A stretch of DNA of 64,000 nt from Halomonas icarae (GCF_009901955.1 NZ_WUTS01000001.1:3243537-3307536); one strand, 5' to 3'; positions 1 to 8,855 are shown, counted from the first letter of the stretch. Notes: generated by a model from the letters alone, not told the origin. Numbers and translations: made by a program.

Positions 1-257
1 ACGTGGCAGTCGGAGCAGATGGCCCTCACCCCGGTGCGGTTCGACCAGTGCACGGTGCTCTGCAGCTCCTGATAGACGTTGTCCTCCATCTCGTGGCAGC
101 TGACGCAGAACTCCTCGGTGTTGGTGTACTCCATGGCCGTGTTGAAACCGCCCCAGAACACTATGCCGGCGAAGAAGCTGACGATGATGATCACCCCCAG
201 GCTGATATGCACCGGGGGCTTTTTCAGGGTATTCCACAGGGTTGCGATGATCTTCAT
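1..257 (-). CDS. NapC/NirT/TorC-family membrane multiheme c-type cytochrome (partial, N-terminus only)
   Basis: The gene runs off the left edge; 85 N-terminal codons are visible. There is an N-terminal membrane anchor (about residues 15-35, rich in I, V, F and G) followed by the typical FWGGFNTAMEYTNTEEFC region and two c-heme motifs, CVSCH and CSDCH. This is the NapC/NirT fold that takes electrons from quinol and passes them to a periplasmic terminal reductase. It lies 27 nt downstream of a NapE/TorE-like gene on the same strand. NapC (nitrate) and TorC/DorC (TMAO/DMSO, which has an extra C-terminal heme domain) cannot be told apart from this fragment. The NapE-cytochrome adjacency favours a torEC-like order, but that is inference. 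Confidence 0.85.
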   Translation of the reverse strand, partial: MKIIATLWNTLKKPPVHISLGVIIIVSFFAGIVFWGGFNTAMEYTNTEEFCVSCHEMEDNVYQELQSTVHWSNRTGVRAICSDCH

Positions 258-284
258 GTCTCGTCTCTCTCAGTCAGTAGGGCG

Positions 285-467
285 TCAACCACCATGTCCG
301 GGCGGCCCCAGCACGAAGACCTGCAGCATCCACACCACGAAGCCATACCCCCCCACCACCGCGATGGTAAGCAGCGGCACGACGATCGCCACCACGAAAA
401 GAAAGGCAAGCCACTCTCGCCGCTTGCCGATAGAGCCTGACTCGCTCTCGCTCTTGACCTCTGCCAT
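285..467 (-). CDS. NapE/TorE family small membrane protein
   Basis: A 60-residue protein with a charged N-terminus (about residues 1-18), one hydrophobic helix (about 20-48) and the family ending GGYGFVVWMLQVFVLGPPG. The conserved pattern of arginine and lysine before the helix, PLL, then GGYGFVVW and GPPG is that of NapE/TorE, small membrane proteins encoded at the head of periplasmic nitrate or TMAO reductase operons. Their exact role is unclear. The ATG follows a GAGGGGG Shine-Dalgarno sequence. It is the first gene of a minus-strand operon; the cytochrome gene follows directly, without napD, napA or napB between them. Confidence 0.8.
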   Translation of the reverse strand: MAEVKSESESGSIGKRREWLAFLFVVAIVVPLLTIAVVGGYGFVVWMLQVFVLGPPGHGG

Positions 468-501
468 AACGCCCCCTCACAGGTCAGCCGGCATGATTTC
501 A

Positions 502-521
502 GCATGCGTCATCACGCATGC
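502..521. promoter_or_regulatory. Perfect inverted repeat upstream of the NapE-like gene (possible operator)
   Basis: The arms GCATGCGT and ACGCATGC are separated by CATC, 35 bp upstream of the NapE-like start codon. The position suits an operator or a short hairpin in the leader. It does not match the FNR (TTGAT-N4-ATCAA) consensus, and I do not recognise the binding protein. Confidence 0.4.
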
Positions 522-944
522 ATACGTTATTGGTTTAATTAGCACATCAAGGTAGCAGACTGTCTTAAACTTGCCATGACCTTCATCAAGAAGTCGGGTT
601 TTCCTGTTGTTCCCGTAAGAAAATACTGCGGAGAAGGACGCAACAAACTGGTGCATGGGATCAAATGGGGCCGGCACACACATTCGCTTCATTGCTCTTG
701 CCCTAACCACCCTTGCGTTCCAAGCCAACTTCCCGTCCGGTGCTCCGCGCCCCGGCCTGAGCTTGACGCCAAAACCACTTGATACCAGCCTCATAGGACG
801 CCATTATCAGCGCCCTCTCGTCATCCCCTGCCGGGGAGCCGGGCGAGGCCAAGACCGGGGTGGCATCGGGTCGGAGGCGCCGCGGCGCTTCACTACCGAT
901 AAGACCCTACCACTGTTGAACTTTCCCGATCTGGATTCGAACCC
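522..944. other. Divergent intergenic region, promoters not resolved
   Basis: About 420 bp separate the respiratory operon (minus) from the carboxynorspermidine operon (plus). The left part is relatively AT-rich, around TACGTTATTGGTTTAATTAG near 523-542, and probably holds the promoter of the NapE-like gene. I see no convincing coding potential, RNA gene or known operator in the remainder. Confidence 0.4.
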
Positions 945-2144
945 ATGAGCAAAGTCCTGATTATCGGCGCCGGCGGCGTCGGCGGCGTCGTGACCCACAA
1001 GTGCGCGCAGCACCCCGAAGTCTTCAGCGAGATCATGCTGGCCAGCCGCAACGAGGCGAAGTGCCAGGCCATCGCCGAGCAGCTGGATCGCCCGATTCAG
1101 ACCGCCCAGGTGGATGCGGATGATGTCGAGGCACTGGTCGCGCTGATCGAGTCATTCAGGCCCGATGTGCTGATCCACGTGGCCCTGCCCTACCAGGACC
1201 TGACCATCATGGAGGCCTGCCTGCGCACCGGCGTGCCCTATCTGGATACCGCCAACTACGAGCACCCCGACGAGGCGAAGTTCGAGTACAAGGAGCAGTG
1301 GGCCTTCCAGGAGCGCTACGCCAAGGCCGGCAACATGGCTACCCTGGGCTGCGGCTTCGACCCGGGCATGACCAATATCTACTGCGCCTACGCTCAGAAG
1401 AATCTGTTCGACGAGATCCATCGCATCGATATCCTCGATGCCAATGGCGGCGACCATGGCTATCCCTTCGCCACCAACTTCAACCCGGAGATCAATATTC
1501 GCGAAATCACCGCGAAGGGTCGCTACTGGGAGAAGGGCGAGTGGAAGGAGACCGCGCCGCTGGCCGAGAAGCGCACCTTCGACTTCGACGGCATCGGCGA
1601 GAAGGATATCTACCTCCTCTATCACGAGGAGATGGAATCCCTGTGCCAGAACATCAAGGGACTGGAGCGCATCCGCTTCTGGATGACCTTCTCCGACAAG
1701 TACATCACCCACCTCAAGGTGCTCGAGAACGTCGGCATGACCAGCATCGAGCCGATCGAGGTGAACGGCACCGAGATCGCTCCCCTGGAGTTCCTCAAGG
1801 CAGTGCTGCCCGACCCGGCATCGCTGGGCCCGCGCACCAAGGGCAAGACCAACATCGGCATCATTGCCGACGGCATCAAGGACGGCAAGCGCCGCAAGGT
1901 GCATATCTACAACATCTGCGATCACGAACAGTGCTACGCGGAGGTCAAGTCCCAGGCCATCTCCTACACCACCGGCGTGCCGGCGGTGACCGGCGCCATG
2001 CTGATGCTTGCGGGCATCTGGAAGGGTGACGGCGTGTTCAATGTCGAGCAGCTCGACCCGGATCCCTTCATGGCCCGCATCGGCGAGATGGGGCTGCCGT
2101 GGCAGGTGGTCGAGCTCGACCCCAACCACGACCCGCTGGCCTGA
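945..2144 (+). CDS. Carboxynorspermidine/carboxyspermidine dehydrogenase (saccharopine dehydrogenase family)
   Basis: A 399-residue oxidoreductase with an N-terminal Rossmann loop (IGAGGVGG, residues 7-14) and the saccharopine-dehydrogenase-like body, including the GCGFDPGMTN segment near residue 137. Enzymes of this family reductively condense aspartate semialdehyde with a diamine (1,3-diaminopropane or putrescine) to give carboxynorspermidine or carboxyspermidine. The assignment is strengthened by the next gene, only 3 nt away, which encodes the matching decarboxylase. Together they form the alternative, S-adenosylmethionine-independent route to norspermidine or spermidine. Sequence alone does not show which diamine is preferred. 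The start ATG has only a weak Shine-Dalgarno sequence. Confidence 0.88.
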   Translation: MSKVLIIGAGGVGGVVTHKCAQHPEVFSEIMLASRNEAKCQAIAEQLDRPIQTAQVDADDVEALVALIESFRPDVLIHVALPYQDLTIMEACLRTGVPYLDTANYEHPDEAKFEYKEQWAFQERYAKAGNMATLGCGFDPGMTNIYCAYAQKNLFDEIHRIDILDANGGDHGYPFATNFNPEINIREITAKGRYWEKGEWKETAPLAEKRTFDFDGIGEKDIYLLYHEEMESLCQNIKGLERIRFWMTFSDKYITHLKVLENVGMTSIEPIEVNGTEIAPLEFLKAVLPDPASLGPRTKGKTNIGIIADGIKDGKRRKVHIYNICDHEQCYAEVKSQAISYTTGVPAVTGAMLMLAGIWKGDGVFNVEQLDPDPFMARIGEMGLPWQVVELDPNHDPLA

Positions 2145-2147
2145 GCC

Positions 2148-3314
2148 ATGGCGAACGCACGCGAGCAGGGCCTGGACTTCAGCATCCGGGCCTGCCCCTC
2201 CCCGGCCTATGTGGTGGACGATGCCCTGCTTCGTCGCAATCTGGAGCGCCTCGGCGAAGTCCAGGCGGCGAGCGGTGCGAGGATCCTGCTGGCGCTGAAG
2301 GGCTTCGCCATGTGGGACACCTTCCCGCTGGTACGCCAGTACCTGGTGGGTACCACCTCCAGCGGTCAGGACGAGGCACGCCTGGGCGCCGAGACCTTCG
2401 GTGGCGAGGTGCACTGCTACTCGCCGGCTTTCACCGAGGAGGAGTTGCGGGTAGTGCTGCGCTATGCCGACCACCTCAGCTTCAACTCCCCGGGCCAGTG
2501 GCGGCGCTTCCGCGAGATGGTCGCGGCGGTGCCGCGCCGGGTCTCCTGCGGGATGCGGGTCAACCCCGAGCACTCCACCGGCGATGTCCCGCTCTACGAC
2601 CCCTGCGCATCGGGCTCACGGCTCGGTACCCGAGCGAGGGATCTGACGCCGGAGGATCTCGAGGGCCTCGAGGGCCTGCACTTTCACACCCTGTGTGAAC
2701 AGAACAGTGACGACCTGGAGACGACCCTGGCGGCCTTCGAGGCGCGATTCGGCCACTATCTCGGTGACCTCGAGTGGGTCAACTTCGGTGGCGGCCACCA
2801 TATCACCCGTGACGACTACGACGTCGAACGCCTGGTGCGGGTGATTCGCGGCTTCCGTGAGCGCCACCCACACCTGACGGTCTATCTGGAACCGGGCGAG
2901 GCCATCGCGCTGAACACCGGTTACCTGATCTGCACGGTGCTGGATATCGTCGACAACGATGGCCCCATCGCCATCCTCGACACCTCCGCCACCGCGCATA
3001 TGCCCGATGTGCTGGAGATGCCCTACCGTCCCGAGATCATCGGTGGCGGCAAGCCGGGCGAGAAGGCCTGCACCTATCGCCTGGGTGGCCAGACCTGCCT
3101 GGCCGGCGATATCGTCGGCGAGTACAGCTTCGACGCACCACTCGCCATCGGCGACCGCCTGGTGTTCACCGACATGGCCCACTACACCATGGTCAAGACC
3201 ACCACCTTCAATGGCATTCGCCTGCCCTCGATCTGTCGGATCGATGAGGCGAGTCGCGAGGTACGCACGGTGAGGACCTTCGGCTACGTGGACTATATGC
3301 AGCGGCTAAGCTGA
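2148..3314 (+). CDS. nspC: Carboxynorspermidine decarboxylase
   Basis: A 388-residue PLP-dependent decarboxylase of the alanine-racemase fold. The PLP lysine is K51 in ALKGFAMW. Other family segments are HFHTLCEQ, the glycine-rich phosphate loop NFGGGHHIT, LEPGEAI, and the conserved cysteine in CLAGD. It removes the carboxyl group from carboxynorspermidine or carboxyspermidine, the last step of the alternative triamine pathway. It starts 3 nt after the stop of the dehydrogenase gene, so the two are almost certainly cotranscribed. The length is normal for NspC (about 370-390 residues). Confidence 0.92.
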   Translation: MANAREQGLDFSIRACPSPAYVVDDALLRRNLERLGEVQAASGARILLALKGFAMWDTFPLVRQYLVGTTSSGQDEARLGAETFGGEVHCYSPAFTEEELRVVLRYADHLSFNSPGQWRRFREMVAAVPRRVSCGMRVNPEHSTGDVPLYDPCASGSRLGTRARDLTPEDLEGLEGLHFHTLCEQNSDDLETTLAAFEARFGHYLGDLEWVNFGGGHHITRDDYDVERLVRVIRGFRERHPHLTVYLEPGEAIALNTGYLICTVLDIVDNDGPIAILDTSATAHMPDVLEMPYRPEIIGGGKPGEKACTYRLGGQTCLAGDIVGEYSFDAPLAIGDRLVFTDMAHYTMVKTTTFNGIRLPSICRIDEASREVRTVRTFGYVDYMQRLS

Positions 3315-3341
3315 CCACCCACCGAACCCGCCCCCATCGTG

Positions 3342-3400
3342 AGGCGCTCTCTTTCGAGAGACGCCTACCTTCGATACACGCCCCCTTTGGGGGCGTTTTG
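3342..3400 (+). terminator. Tandem hairpins ending the carboxynorspermidine operon
   Basis: The first hairpin (3342-3366) has arms AGGCGCTCTC and GAGAG-A-CGCCT around TTTC. The second (3378-3396) has arms ACGCCCCC and GGGGGCGT around TTT and is followed by TTTTG, a good rho-independent terminator. The region sits between the convergent nspC and gap genes and probably serves both. Confidence 0.75.
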
Positions 3401-3435
3401 CGTTTCCTCCGCCTGCCAGGTGCCACTCACGCCGC

Positions 3436-4437
3436 TCAATCGGCGGCGTGCATCGCCAGGGCGGTATCCAGCATGCGGTTGGAGAACCCCCACTCGTTGT
3501 CATACCAGGCCATCACCTTGACCAGGCGACCATTCACCCGGGTGTGATTGGCGTCGAAGGTCGAGGAGTGGGCGTCGTGGTTGAAGTCGATGGAGACCAG
3601 CGGCTGGGCATTGACCGCCAGCACCGGTGATGCCTCGGCGGCGCGGGCCACGATCTCGTTGATCTCCTCCTTGGTGGTCTCGCGCCCGGCGGTAAAGGTC
3701 AGGTCCACCAGCGAGACGTTGATCACCGGTACCCGCACGGCCAGGCCATCGAACTTGCCGGCGAGCTCCGGCAACACCAGCCCGACCGCCGCCGCCGCGC
3801 CGGTCTTGGTTGGGATCATGGAGTGGGTGGCGCTACGCGCACGGTAGGGATCCTTGTGGTAGACGTCGGAGAGGTTCTGGTCGTTGGTGTAGGCGTGCAC
3901 CGTGGTCATCAGACCGTTCTCGATGCCCACCGCCTCGTTGAGCGCCTTGGCCACCGGGGCCAGACAGTTGGTGGTACAGGAGGCATTGGAGACCACGCGA
4001 TGCTCGGCGCTGAGCACTCCCTCGTTGACCCCATAGACCACCGTGGCGTCGGCGTCTGGACTGGGCGCAGAGATCAGCACCCGCTCGGCGCCGGCCTCAA
4101 TATGTCTGGCGGCGTCTGCCCGTTGGGTGAACAGGCCGGTGCACTCCATCACCAGGTCCACCTCCAGGTTCTTCCAGGGCAAGCGTGCAGGGTCACGCTC
4201 CGAGAGGATCGCGATCCGGTCGCCGTCGACGCTCATGCTCTGCTCGTCATGCTCGACCTTGAAGGGGAAGTGGCCATGCACGGTGTCATGGCGCAGCAGA
4301 TGGGCATTGAGGGAGGGGTCGCCCAGATCGTTGATGGCCACCACCTCTACACGGTCACGATAACCGTTCTCGTAGAGGGCGCGCAGCACATTGCGGCCGA
4401 TGCGGCCAAACCCGTTGATGGCAATCTTGAGCATCAT
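3436..4437 (-). CDS. gap: Glyceraldehyde-3-phosphate dehydrogenase, type I
   Basis: A 333-residue enzyme of glycolysis/gluconeogenesis that oxidises glyceraldehyde 3-phosphate with NAD(P). The N-terminal nucleotide-binding motif [10 protein letters not shown] (residues 7-16) and the active-site NASCTTNC with catalytic C154 are present. TVHAYTNDQ and the RARSA...IPTKTGAA segment favour GAPDH over erythrose-4-phosphate dehydrogenase, which has a different sequence after the TVH/TIH histidine. The start has two consecutive ATGs after AGAGGAA. It diverges from a pyruvate kinase remnant across a region with HexR-like boxes, so control by central-carbon regulators is likely. Confidence 0.93.
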   Translation of the reverse strand: MMLKIAINGFGRIGRNVLRALYENGYRDRVEVVAINDLGDPSLNAHLLRHDTVHGHFPFKVEHDEQSMSVDGDRIAILSERDPARLPWKNLEVDLVMECTGLFTQRADAARHIEAGAERVLISAPSPDADATVVYGVNEGVLSAEHRVVSNASCTTNCLAPVAKALNEAVGIENGLMTTVHAYTNDQNLSDVYHKDPYRARSATHSMIPTKTGAAAAVGLVLPELAGKFDGLAVRVPVINVSLVDLTFTAGRETTKEEINEIVARAAEASPVLAVNAQPLVSIDFNHDAHSSTFDANHTRVNGRLVKVMAWYDNEWGFSNRMLDTALAMHAAD

Positions 4438-4501
4438 TTCCTCTCTCCTCTCAGTGGCATCTTGCGGGGGATATAAATCGAACCTGCTGGCGAGTGCCCC
4501 G

Positions 4502-4516
4502 TGTCGTAAAGCTAAC
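4502..4516. promoter_or_regulatory. Degenerate HexR-like box upstream of gap
   Basis: TGTCGTAAAGCTAAC resembles the clearer box at 4720-4734 (12 of 15 identical) and lies 65 bp upstream of the gap start codon. HexR (RpiR family) is known in gammaproteobacteria to bind TGTARTNNNNYTACA-like palindromes at gap, pyk, zwf and edd. This copy is the weakest of the three. Confidence 0.4.
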
Positions 4517-4719
4517 GAGGCACTGCCCTGCGGCTCGTATCATGCCTCTCAATGTGACCCAAACTGATCAGGGACTCAACAATTATTAAGTAAGTTTACA
4601 ACATTCACCATGCTTCAGACTCCCCAATGCTTATAAAATGAAGCAAAAAACACCCCTAAGCTACTGAAAGTAAAATTTAAAAACCAGACAATACGGGCTC
4701 TTCCGAGGCAAGCCTTAGG

Positions 4720-4734
4720 TGTAGTAAAGCTACT
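4720..4734. promoter_or_regulatory. HexR-like operator 1 upstream of the pyk remnant
   Basis: TGTAGTAAAGCTACT contains the palindromic arms GTAG and CTAC with a 5-bp centre, close to the gammaproteobacterial HexR consensus. It is 57 bp upstream of the remnant pyruvate kinase start codon. Confidence 0.6.
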
Positions 4735-4750
4735 GATAAACGGCTACTCT

Positions 4751-4765
4751 TGTAGTCTGACTACC
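4751..4765. promoter_or_regulatory. HexR-like operator 2 upstream of the pyk remnant
   Basis: TGTAGTCTGACTACC contains a perfect GTAGT-CTG-ACTAC palindrome, 31 bp downstream of operator 1 (start to start, about three helical turns). Two phased boxes directly before the pyruvate kinase start are what an intact HexR-controlled pyk promoter would show. Confidence 0.6.
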
Positions 4766-4790
4766 AGCCATGCCACGGGAGGCCCGCCCA

Positions 4791-4892
4791 ATGTCGACAC
4801 AGCCCATCCACGCCCCCATTCGCCGCACCAAGATCGTTGCCACCCTGGGCCCCGCCAGCGACCGCGAGGGCGTGCTCGACACATTCACCGCC
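4791..4892 (+). pseudogene. pyk: 5' remnant of pyruvate kinase
   Basis: An ATG with a GGGAGG Shine-Dalgarno sequence 8 nt upstream opens a reading frame with the pyruvate kinase N-terminus IRRTKIVATLGPASDREGVL (residues 10-29). After about residue 34 (...DTFTAGNV) the match stops: the expected VVRLNFSHG motif and all of the remaining 440 or so residues are absent. The frame continues without recognisable similarity to 5135. The promoter-side DNA, ribosome site and first 30 codons are intact, so this looks like a deletion or replacement of the gene body. The right edge given is approximate. Confidence 0.75.
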
Positions 4893-5230
4893 GGTAACGT
4901 TTGCCCGTTGCCGGCAGCGGATGCGTACTTTACGGCTTTCCCGGCGGGTCCGCAAGCCCTTCCTGTAAAAAAGTTTCAGGGGCCTGATAAATGGTCGAAG
5001 CACGAACCTCTACTCGCACCTCGATTACCCACAACCTCTTCATCGAAACGCCTTGTGGATATCCTGGCTGACCGAAGCCTTCGGTTAGCGTCTTCGCCTG
5101 TGAGAGGGTTAAAAAAGAGGGCCGAAAGAAGTTAAGAGGCGTAAGGGAGGGGTAACCGCCAGAAACAGCGGCGCCCGCACTTGGCGGGCGCAACGTCCTT
5201 GTCGACCGTAGCCGACCAGGCCCTCCTTCG
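4893..5230. other. Non-coding DNA between the pyk remnant and tyrS
   Basis: No recognisable gene. A small hairpin (ACCGAAG...CTTCGGT, about 5071-5085) and a 37-codon minus-strand ORF starting near 5043 can be seen, but neither resembles anything I know. This DNA occupies the space where the rest of pyk would be expected. Confidence 0.5.
5171..5191 (-). terminator. Probable tyrS terminator
   Basis: The GC-rich stem GCGCCCGC / GCGGGCGC with a 5-nt loop lies 40 bp after the tyrS stop codon. The T-tract on the minus strand is short (TGTTTCT), so efficiency is uncertain. Confidence 0.5.
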
Positions 5231-6430
5231 TTACTTGAGCGTCACGCGGGCATAGCGCTTCTTGCCCGCCTGGATCACATAGCTCTTCCCGGCATCCAGC
5301 ATATGATCACGCTCGACGACCTCGCCATCGACCTTGACGCGTCCATTACCGAGCATGTCCTTGGCCTGGGCACTATTCTTGGTCAGCCCGGAGCGATTGA
5401 GCACGGTAGCGATCGGGGCCTGGGCGCTACCCTCGAAGTCCACTTCGACCTCGGGAAGGTCCTCGGGAAGCTCTCCGTCGGCGAGCTGGTTCCCCGCGGA
5501 ACGGTGGGCACTGGCGGCGGCTTCGTCACCGTGGTAGCGGCCGATCAGTTCTCGCGCCAGCTCCATCTTGATATCACGCGGGTTGGCACCGGCCTCCACA
5601 TCTCGCTTGAGCGCCTCGATCTCCTCGTTGGGCTTCAGAGAGAGCAGCTCGAAGTATCGCCACATCAGGCTGTCAGGCATGGAGACCAGCTTGTTGAACA
5701 TCGACCCCGGCGTCTCGTCGACCCCGACGTAGTTGCCCAGCGACTTCGACATCTTCTGCACGCCGTCGAGCCCCTCGAGCAGCGGCATGGTGATCACCAC
5801 CTGCGGCTGCATATCGAAGTGCTTCTGGATCTCGCGGCCCATCAGCAGGTTGAACTTCTGATCGGTACCGCCCAGCTCGATATCCGCCTTCAGGGCCACG
5901 GAGTCGTAGCCCTGGACCAGCGGATAGAGGAACTCATGGATGGAGATCGACTGGCCGCTCTTGTAGCGCTTCTCGAAATCGTCGCGTTCGAGCATGCGGG
6001 CCACCGTGCTCTGCCCGGCAAGCTCGATCATGTCAGCGGCACTCATGGCGGTGAACCACTCGGAGTTGAAGCGCACCTCGGTCTTCTCGGGGTCGAGGAT
6101 CTTGAACACCTGCTCCTTGTAGGTCTGGGCGTTGGCCTTGACCTCCTCCTCGGTGAGAGGCTTGCGAGTGACGTTCTTGCCGGAGGGGTCGCCGATACGG
6201 CCGGTAAAATCACCGATCAGGAACACGACTTCATGGCCGAGATCCTGGAACTGGCGCATCTTGGTCAACAGCACGCTGTGGCCCAGGTGCAGATCGGGCG
6301 CCGTGGGATCGAAGCCCGCCTTGATGCGCAGCTTGCGCCCGGACTCCAGCTTCTTGACCAGTTCCTCTTCCAGCAGAATCTCCTGGGTACCCCGCTTCAG
6401 CAGCGCCAGGGCGCTCGCCACATCGCTCAT
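5231..6430 (-). CDS. tyrS: Tyrosyl-tRNA synthetase
   Basis: A class I aminoacyl-tRNA synthetase of 399 residues (counted from MSDVAS). The HIGH-type signature is HLGH (residues 48-51) and the KMSKS loop is KMSKS. The C-terminal 60 residues carry an S4-like RNA-binding domain ([15 protein letters not shown]). It charges tRNA-Tyr in the cytoplasm. An upstream in-frame ATG five codons earlier is possible, but the MSDVAS start matches the family length. It is divergent from anmK, an arrangement common in gammaproteobacteria. A deletion-free, ordinary copy. Confidence 0.95.
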   Translation of the reverse strand: MSDVASALALLKRGTQEILLEEELVKKLESGRKLRIKAGFDPTAPDLHLGHSVLLTKMRQFQDLGHEVVFLIGDFTGRIGDPSGKNVTRKPLTEEEVKANAQTYKEQVFKILDPEKTEVRFNSEWFTAMSAADMIELAGQSTVARMLERDDFEKRYKSGQSISIHEFLYPLVQGYDSVALKADIELGGTDQKFNLLMGREIQKHFDMQPQVVITMPLLEGLDGVQKMSKSLGNYVGVDETPGSMFNKLVSMPDSLMWRYFELLSLKPNEEIEALKRDVEAGANPRDIKMELARELIGRYHGDEAAASAHRSAGNQLADGELPEDLPEVEVDFEGSAQAPIATVLNRSGLTKNSAQAKDMLGNGRVKVDGEVVERDHMLDAGKSYVIQAGKKRYARVTLK

Positions 6431-6544
6431 CGTCTCCCACTCCACGTATCAGGTTGCTCGGCCGCTCGGGGCCATATCGAATGGGGCAGAATGGTAGCAT
6501 GTGTCGATGCGTCGCGCTGACACCATATTGCCCGAGGGACCGCC

Positions 6545-7684
6545 ATGACTCTTTATATCGGCCTGATGTCCGGCACCAGCCTGGATGGCGTAGATGCCGC
6601 CCTGGTGGAGATCGACGACGAGCCGACGGGCGGCCGGCCCAGGCTGCTGGCCAGCCACGCCGAACCGATGCCGGCTCGGCTGCGTGCGCGGTTATGGCAG
6701 CTCTGTCATGCCGACCATGTAGGCTTCGCCGAGCTTGCGGCGGCGGAGGAAGCCTTCTGCAGGCTTCAGGCAGACGCCGTGGCCGCACTATTAACCGCCA
6801 GCCATGTGCCGATCGAGAGAGTGGAAGCCATCGGTAGTCATGGCCAGACCATCGAACACGCGCCTCAGGGCCATGATGGCGGCCCCGCCTACACCCTGCA
6901 GCTCGACAATCCCAGCCGGCTAGCCGAGCTTACCGGCATCGCGGTGGTGGCTGACTTCCGTCGCCGAGATCTGGCGGCCGGTGGCCAGGCCGCTCCCCTC
7001 GCGCCAGCCTTTCACCAGGCGCTGTTCCGGGCTCCTGACGAGTGGCGACTGGTGCTTAACCTGGGGGGCTTCGCCAACCTGACGCTGCTACCACCCGTGG
7101 CGCACACTCGTGCGCCGCTGGGATTCGACTCGGGGCCGGCCAACGTCCTGCTGGACGCCTGGCACGTACGCCATCGCGGCGGCGCCTTCGACTCCGACGG
7201 CGCCTGGGCAGGCTCCGGCCGAGTCGACGAGACACTGCTGGCAGCCCTGCTGGCAGAGCCCTTCTTTCACCTGCCACCGCCACGCAGCACCGGCCGCGAA
7301 CTGTTCCATCTCGACTGGCTGGCAGAACATCTGAATGGCAGGGAGCGACCCGAGGATGTGCAGGCAACGCTGGCAGAGCTGACGGCGACGAGTGTCGCCC
7401 TGGCCGTGGAGATGGCCCGGGAGCGCCTCGATGCCCCGCCGCCGGCGCTGCTGATCCCCTGCGGCGGCGGTGCCCATAATCATGATCTGCTGAGCCGGCT
7501 GGCACGCCGCCTCCCCGACACGCCCCTTGGCGATAGCGCCGAGTGGGGCTGGCCTGCCGACTGGATGGAAGCCGGCGCCTTCGCCTGGCTGGCCTGGCGA
7601 CGCCTGGCGGGCCTGCCTGGCAACCTGCCCAGCGTAACCGGGGCCGCCGGCCCTCGCGTATTGGGCGGTGTCTTTGCCCCTTAG
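6545..7684 (+). CDS. anmK: Anhydro-N-acetylmuramic acid kinase
   Basis: A 379-residue sugar kinase of the ASKHA fold. The signature GLMSGTSLDGVDAALVEID is at residues 5-23; the phosphate-binding segments GSHGQTI and NLGGFANLT and the C-terminal PCGGGAHN follow. AnmK phosphorylates and hydrolyses 1,6-anhydro-MurNAc to MurNAc-6-phosphate during recycling of cell-wall turnover products. It is divergent from tyrS, its usual neighbour in this class. The length is normal for the family (about 370). Confidence 0.95.
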   Translation: MTLYIGLMSGTSLDGVDAALVEIDDEPTGGRPRLLASHAEPMPARLRARLWQLCHADHVGFAELAAAEEAFCRLQADAVAALLTASHVPIERVEAIGSHGQTIEHAPQGHDGGPAYTLQLDNPSRLAELTGIAVVADFRRRDLAAGGQAAPLAPAFHQALFRAPDEWRLVLNLGGFANLTLLPPVAHTRAPLGFDSGPANVLLDAWHVRHRGGAFDSDGAWAGSGRVDETLLAALLAEPFFHLPPPRSTGRELFHLDWLAEHLNGRERPEDVQATLAELTATSVALAVEMARERLDAPPPALLIPCGGGAHNHDLLSRLARRLPDTPLGDSAEWGWPADWMEAGAFAWLAWRRLAGLPGNLPSVTGAAGPRVLGGVFAP

Positions 7685-7703
7685 GGATGACCCATCCGAC
7701 GTC

Positions 7704-8855
7704 TCAGAAGTCATCCTCGCTGCGCAGCGAGAGTGATCCGGCAGCTTCCTTGGCCTGATCGATCCCCTTGCTGCCGGTACCACCGCCAAACTTGATCATC
7801 ATGCGTAGATCATTGGGCGAGTCGGCGTGCACCATGGCCACCTCCTCGGAAATCCTGCCCGCCGTGTAGAGGTCATAGAGTGCCTGATCGAAGGTCTGCA
7901 TGCCGAGGTCCCGTGAACGAGCCATGATGTTCTTGATCTCGGAGACCTCCCCCTTGCGCACTAGGTCCCCGATCAACGGCGAGTTGAGCATGATCTCGAT
8001 GGCCGGGCAGCGACCGCCATCCTGAGTAGGCATCAGCTGCTGAGCGACGATGGCACGCAGATTGAGCGACAGGTCGAGCCATATCTGGGCATGGCGCTCG
8101 ATGGGAAAGAAGTTGATGATGCGATCGAGTGCCTGGTTGGCATTGTTGGCGTGCAGGGTGGCCAGACAGAGGTGGCCGGTTTCGGCAAAGGTCAAAGCAT
8201 GCTCCATGGTCTCGCGGCTACGCACCTCGCCGATCAGGATCACATCCGGCGCCTGGCGCAGGGTGTTCTTCAATGCCACCTCGAAGGACTCGGTGTCGAT
8301 ACCCACTTCGCGCTGGTTGATGATCGCCTTCTTGTGTGGGTGCACATACTCGATGGGATCCTCGACGCTGATGATATGTCCACCCAGCGTCTCGTTGCGC
8401 TGCTGAATCATCGATGCCAGGGTTGTCGACTTGCCGGTGCCGGTCCCCCCTACCACGAACACCAGGCCTCGCTTGTTGTTGACCAGCTCTCCAAGCGTGG
8501 TGGGCAGTGACAGCTCCTCCAGATGGGGTATATCGAAGCCGATGCGCCGGATCACCATCGCCTTCTGGTTACGCTGCTGAAAGGCGCTGACTCGAAAGCG
8601 CCCCTTGCCCTCGAAACTAATGGCGAAATTGGCCTCGCGCTCGGTCGCGAAACGGGCCTGCATCGACTCCGGAATGGTGGCACTGACCAGCTCGTTGACC
8701 TGCTGAATACTGAGCTGTTGCTCGCCCAGAGGAGTCAGCCGCCCAGCCATCTTGAGGTTGGGGGGCGCCCCCACCGAGATCAGCAGATCCGAGGCATCCT
8801 TTTTCACCATGATATCCAGCAGCTGGTTTAGCCACTCTTGAGCCGTCATATCCAC
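7704..8855 (-). CDS. pilU: Type IV pilus retraction ATPase accessory protein PilU
   Basis: A 383-residue PilT-like secretion ATPase. Walker A is GGTGTGKSTTLASMI, the Asp box ISVEDPIEYVH follows, and the Walker B region is VILIGEVRSRETMEHAL. The C-terminal tail with MMIKFGGG and the position directly after pilT identify PilU rather than PilT. It works with PilT to depolymerise type IV pili under load, giving twitching motility and DNA uptake. It lies 44 nt downstream of pilT. No other pilus genes are in the window. Confidence 0.93.
   Translation of the reverse strand: MDMTAQEWLNQLLDIMVKKDASDLLISVGAPPNLKMAGRLTPLGEQQLSIQQVNELVSATIPESMQARFATEREANFAISFEGKGRFRVSAFQQRNQKAMVIRRIGFDIPHLEELSLPTTLGELVNNKRGLVFVVGGTGTGKSTTLASMIQQRNETLGGHIISVEDPIEYVHPHKKAIINQREVGIDTESFEVALKNTLRQAPDVILIGEVRSRETMEHALTFAETGHLCLATLHANNANQALDRIINFFPIERHAQIWLDLSLNLRAIVAQQLMPTQDGGRCPAIEIMLNSPLIGDLVRKGEVSEIKNIMARSRDLGMQTFDQALYDLYTAGRISEEVAMVHADSPNDLRMMIKFGGGTGSKGIDQAKEAAGSLSLRSEDDF

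Noticed and set aside
522..560. FNR/Anr box for the respiratory operon
   Set aside because: CTTGATGTGCTAATTAA on the minus strand has a good left half but only two of five bases in the right half.
477..794. 105-codon minus-strand ORF upstream of the NapE-like gene
   Set aside because: It has no protein-like character, covers the probable promoter and the inverted repeat, and lacks a ribosome site.
4930..5193. Small minus-strand ORF between the pyk remnant and tyrS
   Set aside because: Short, unrelated to any family I know and with weak ribosome site; treated as non-coding.
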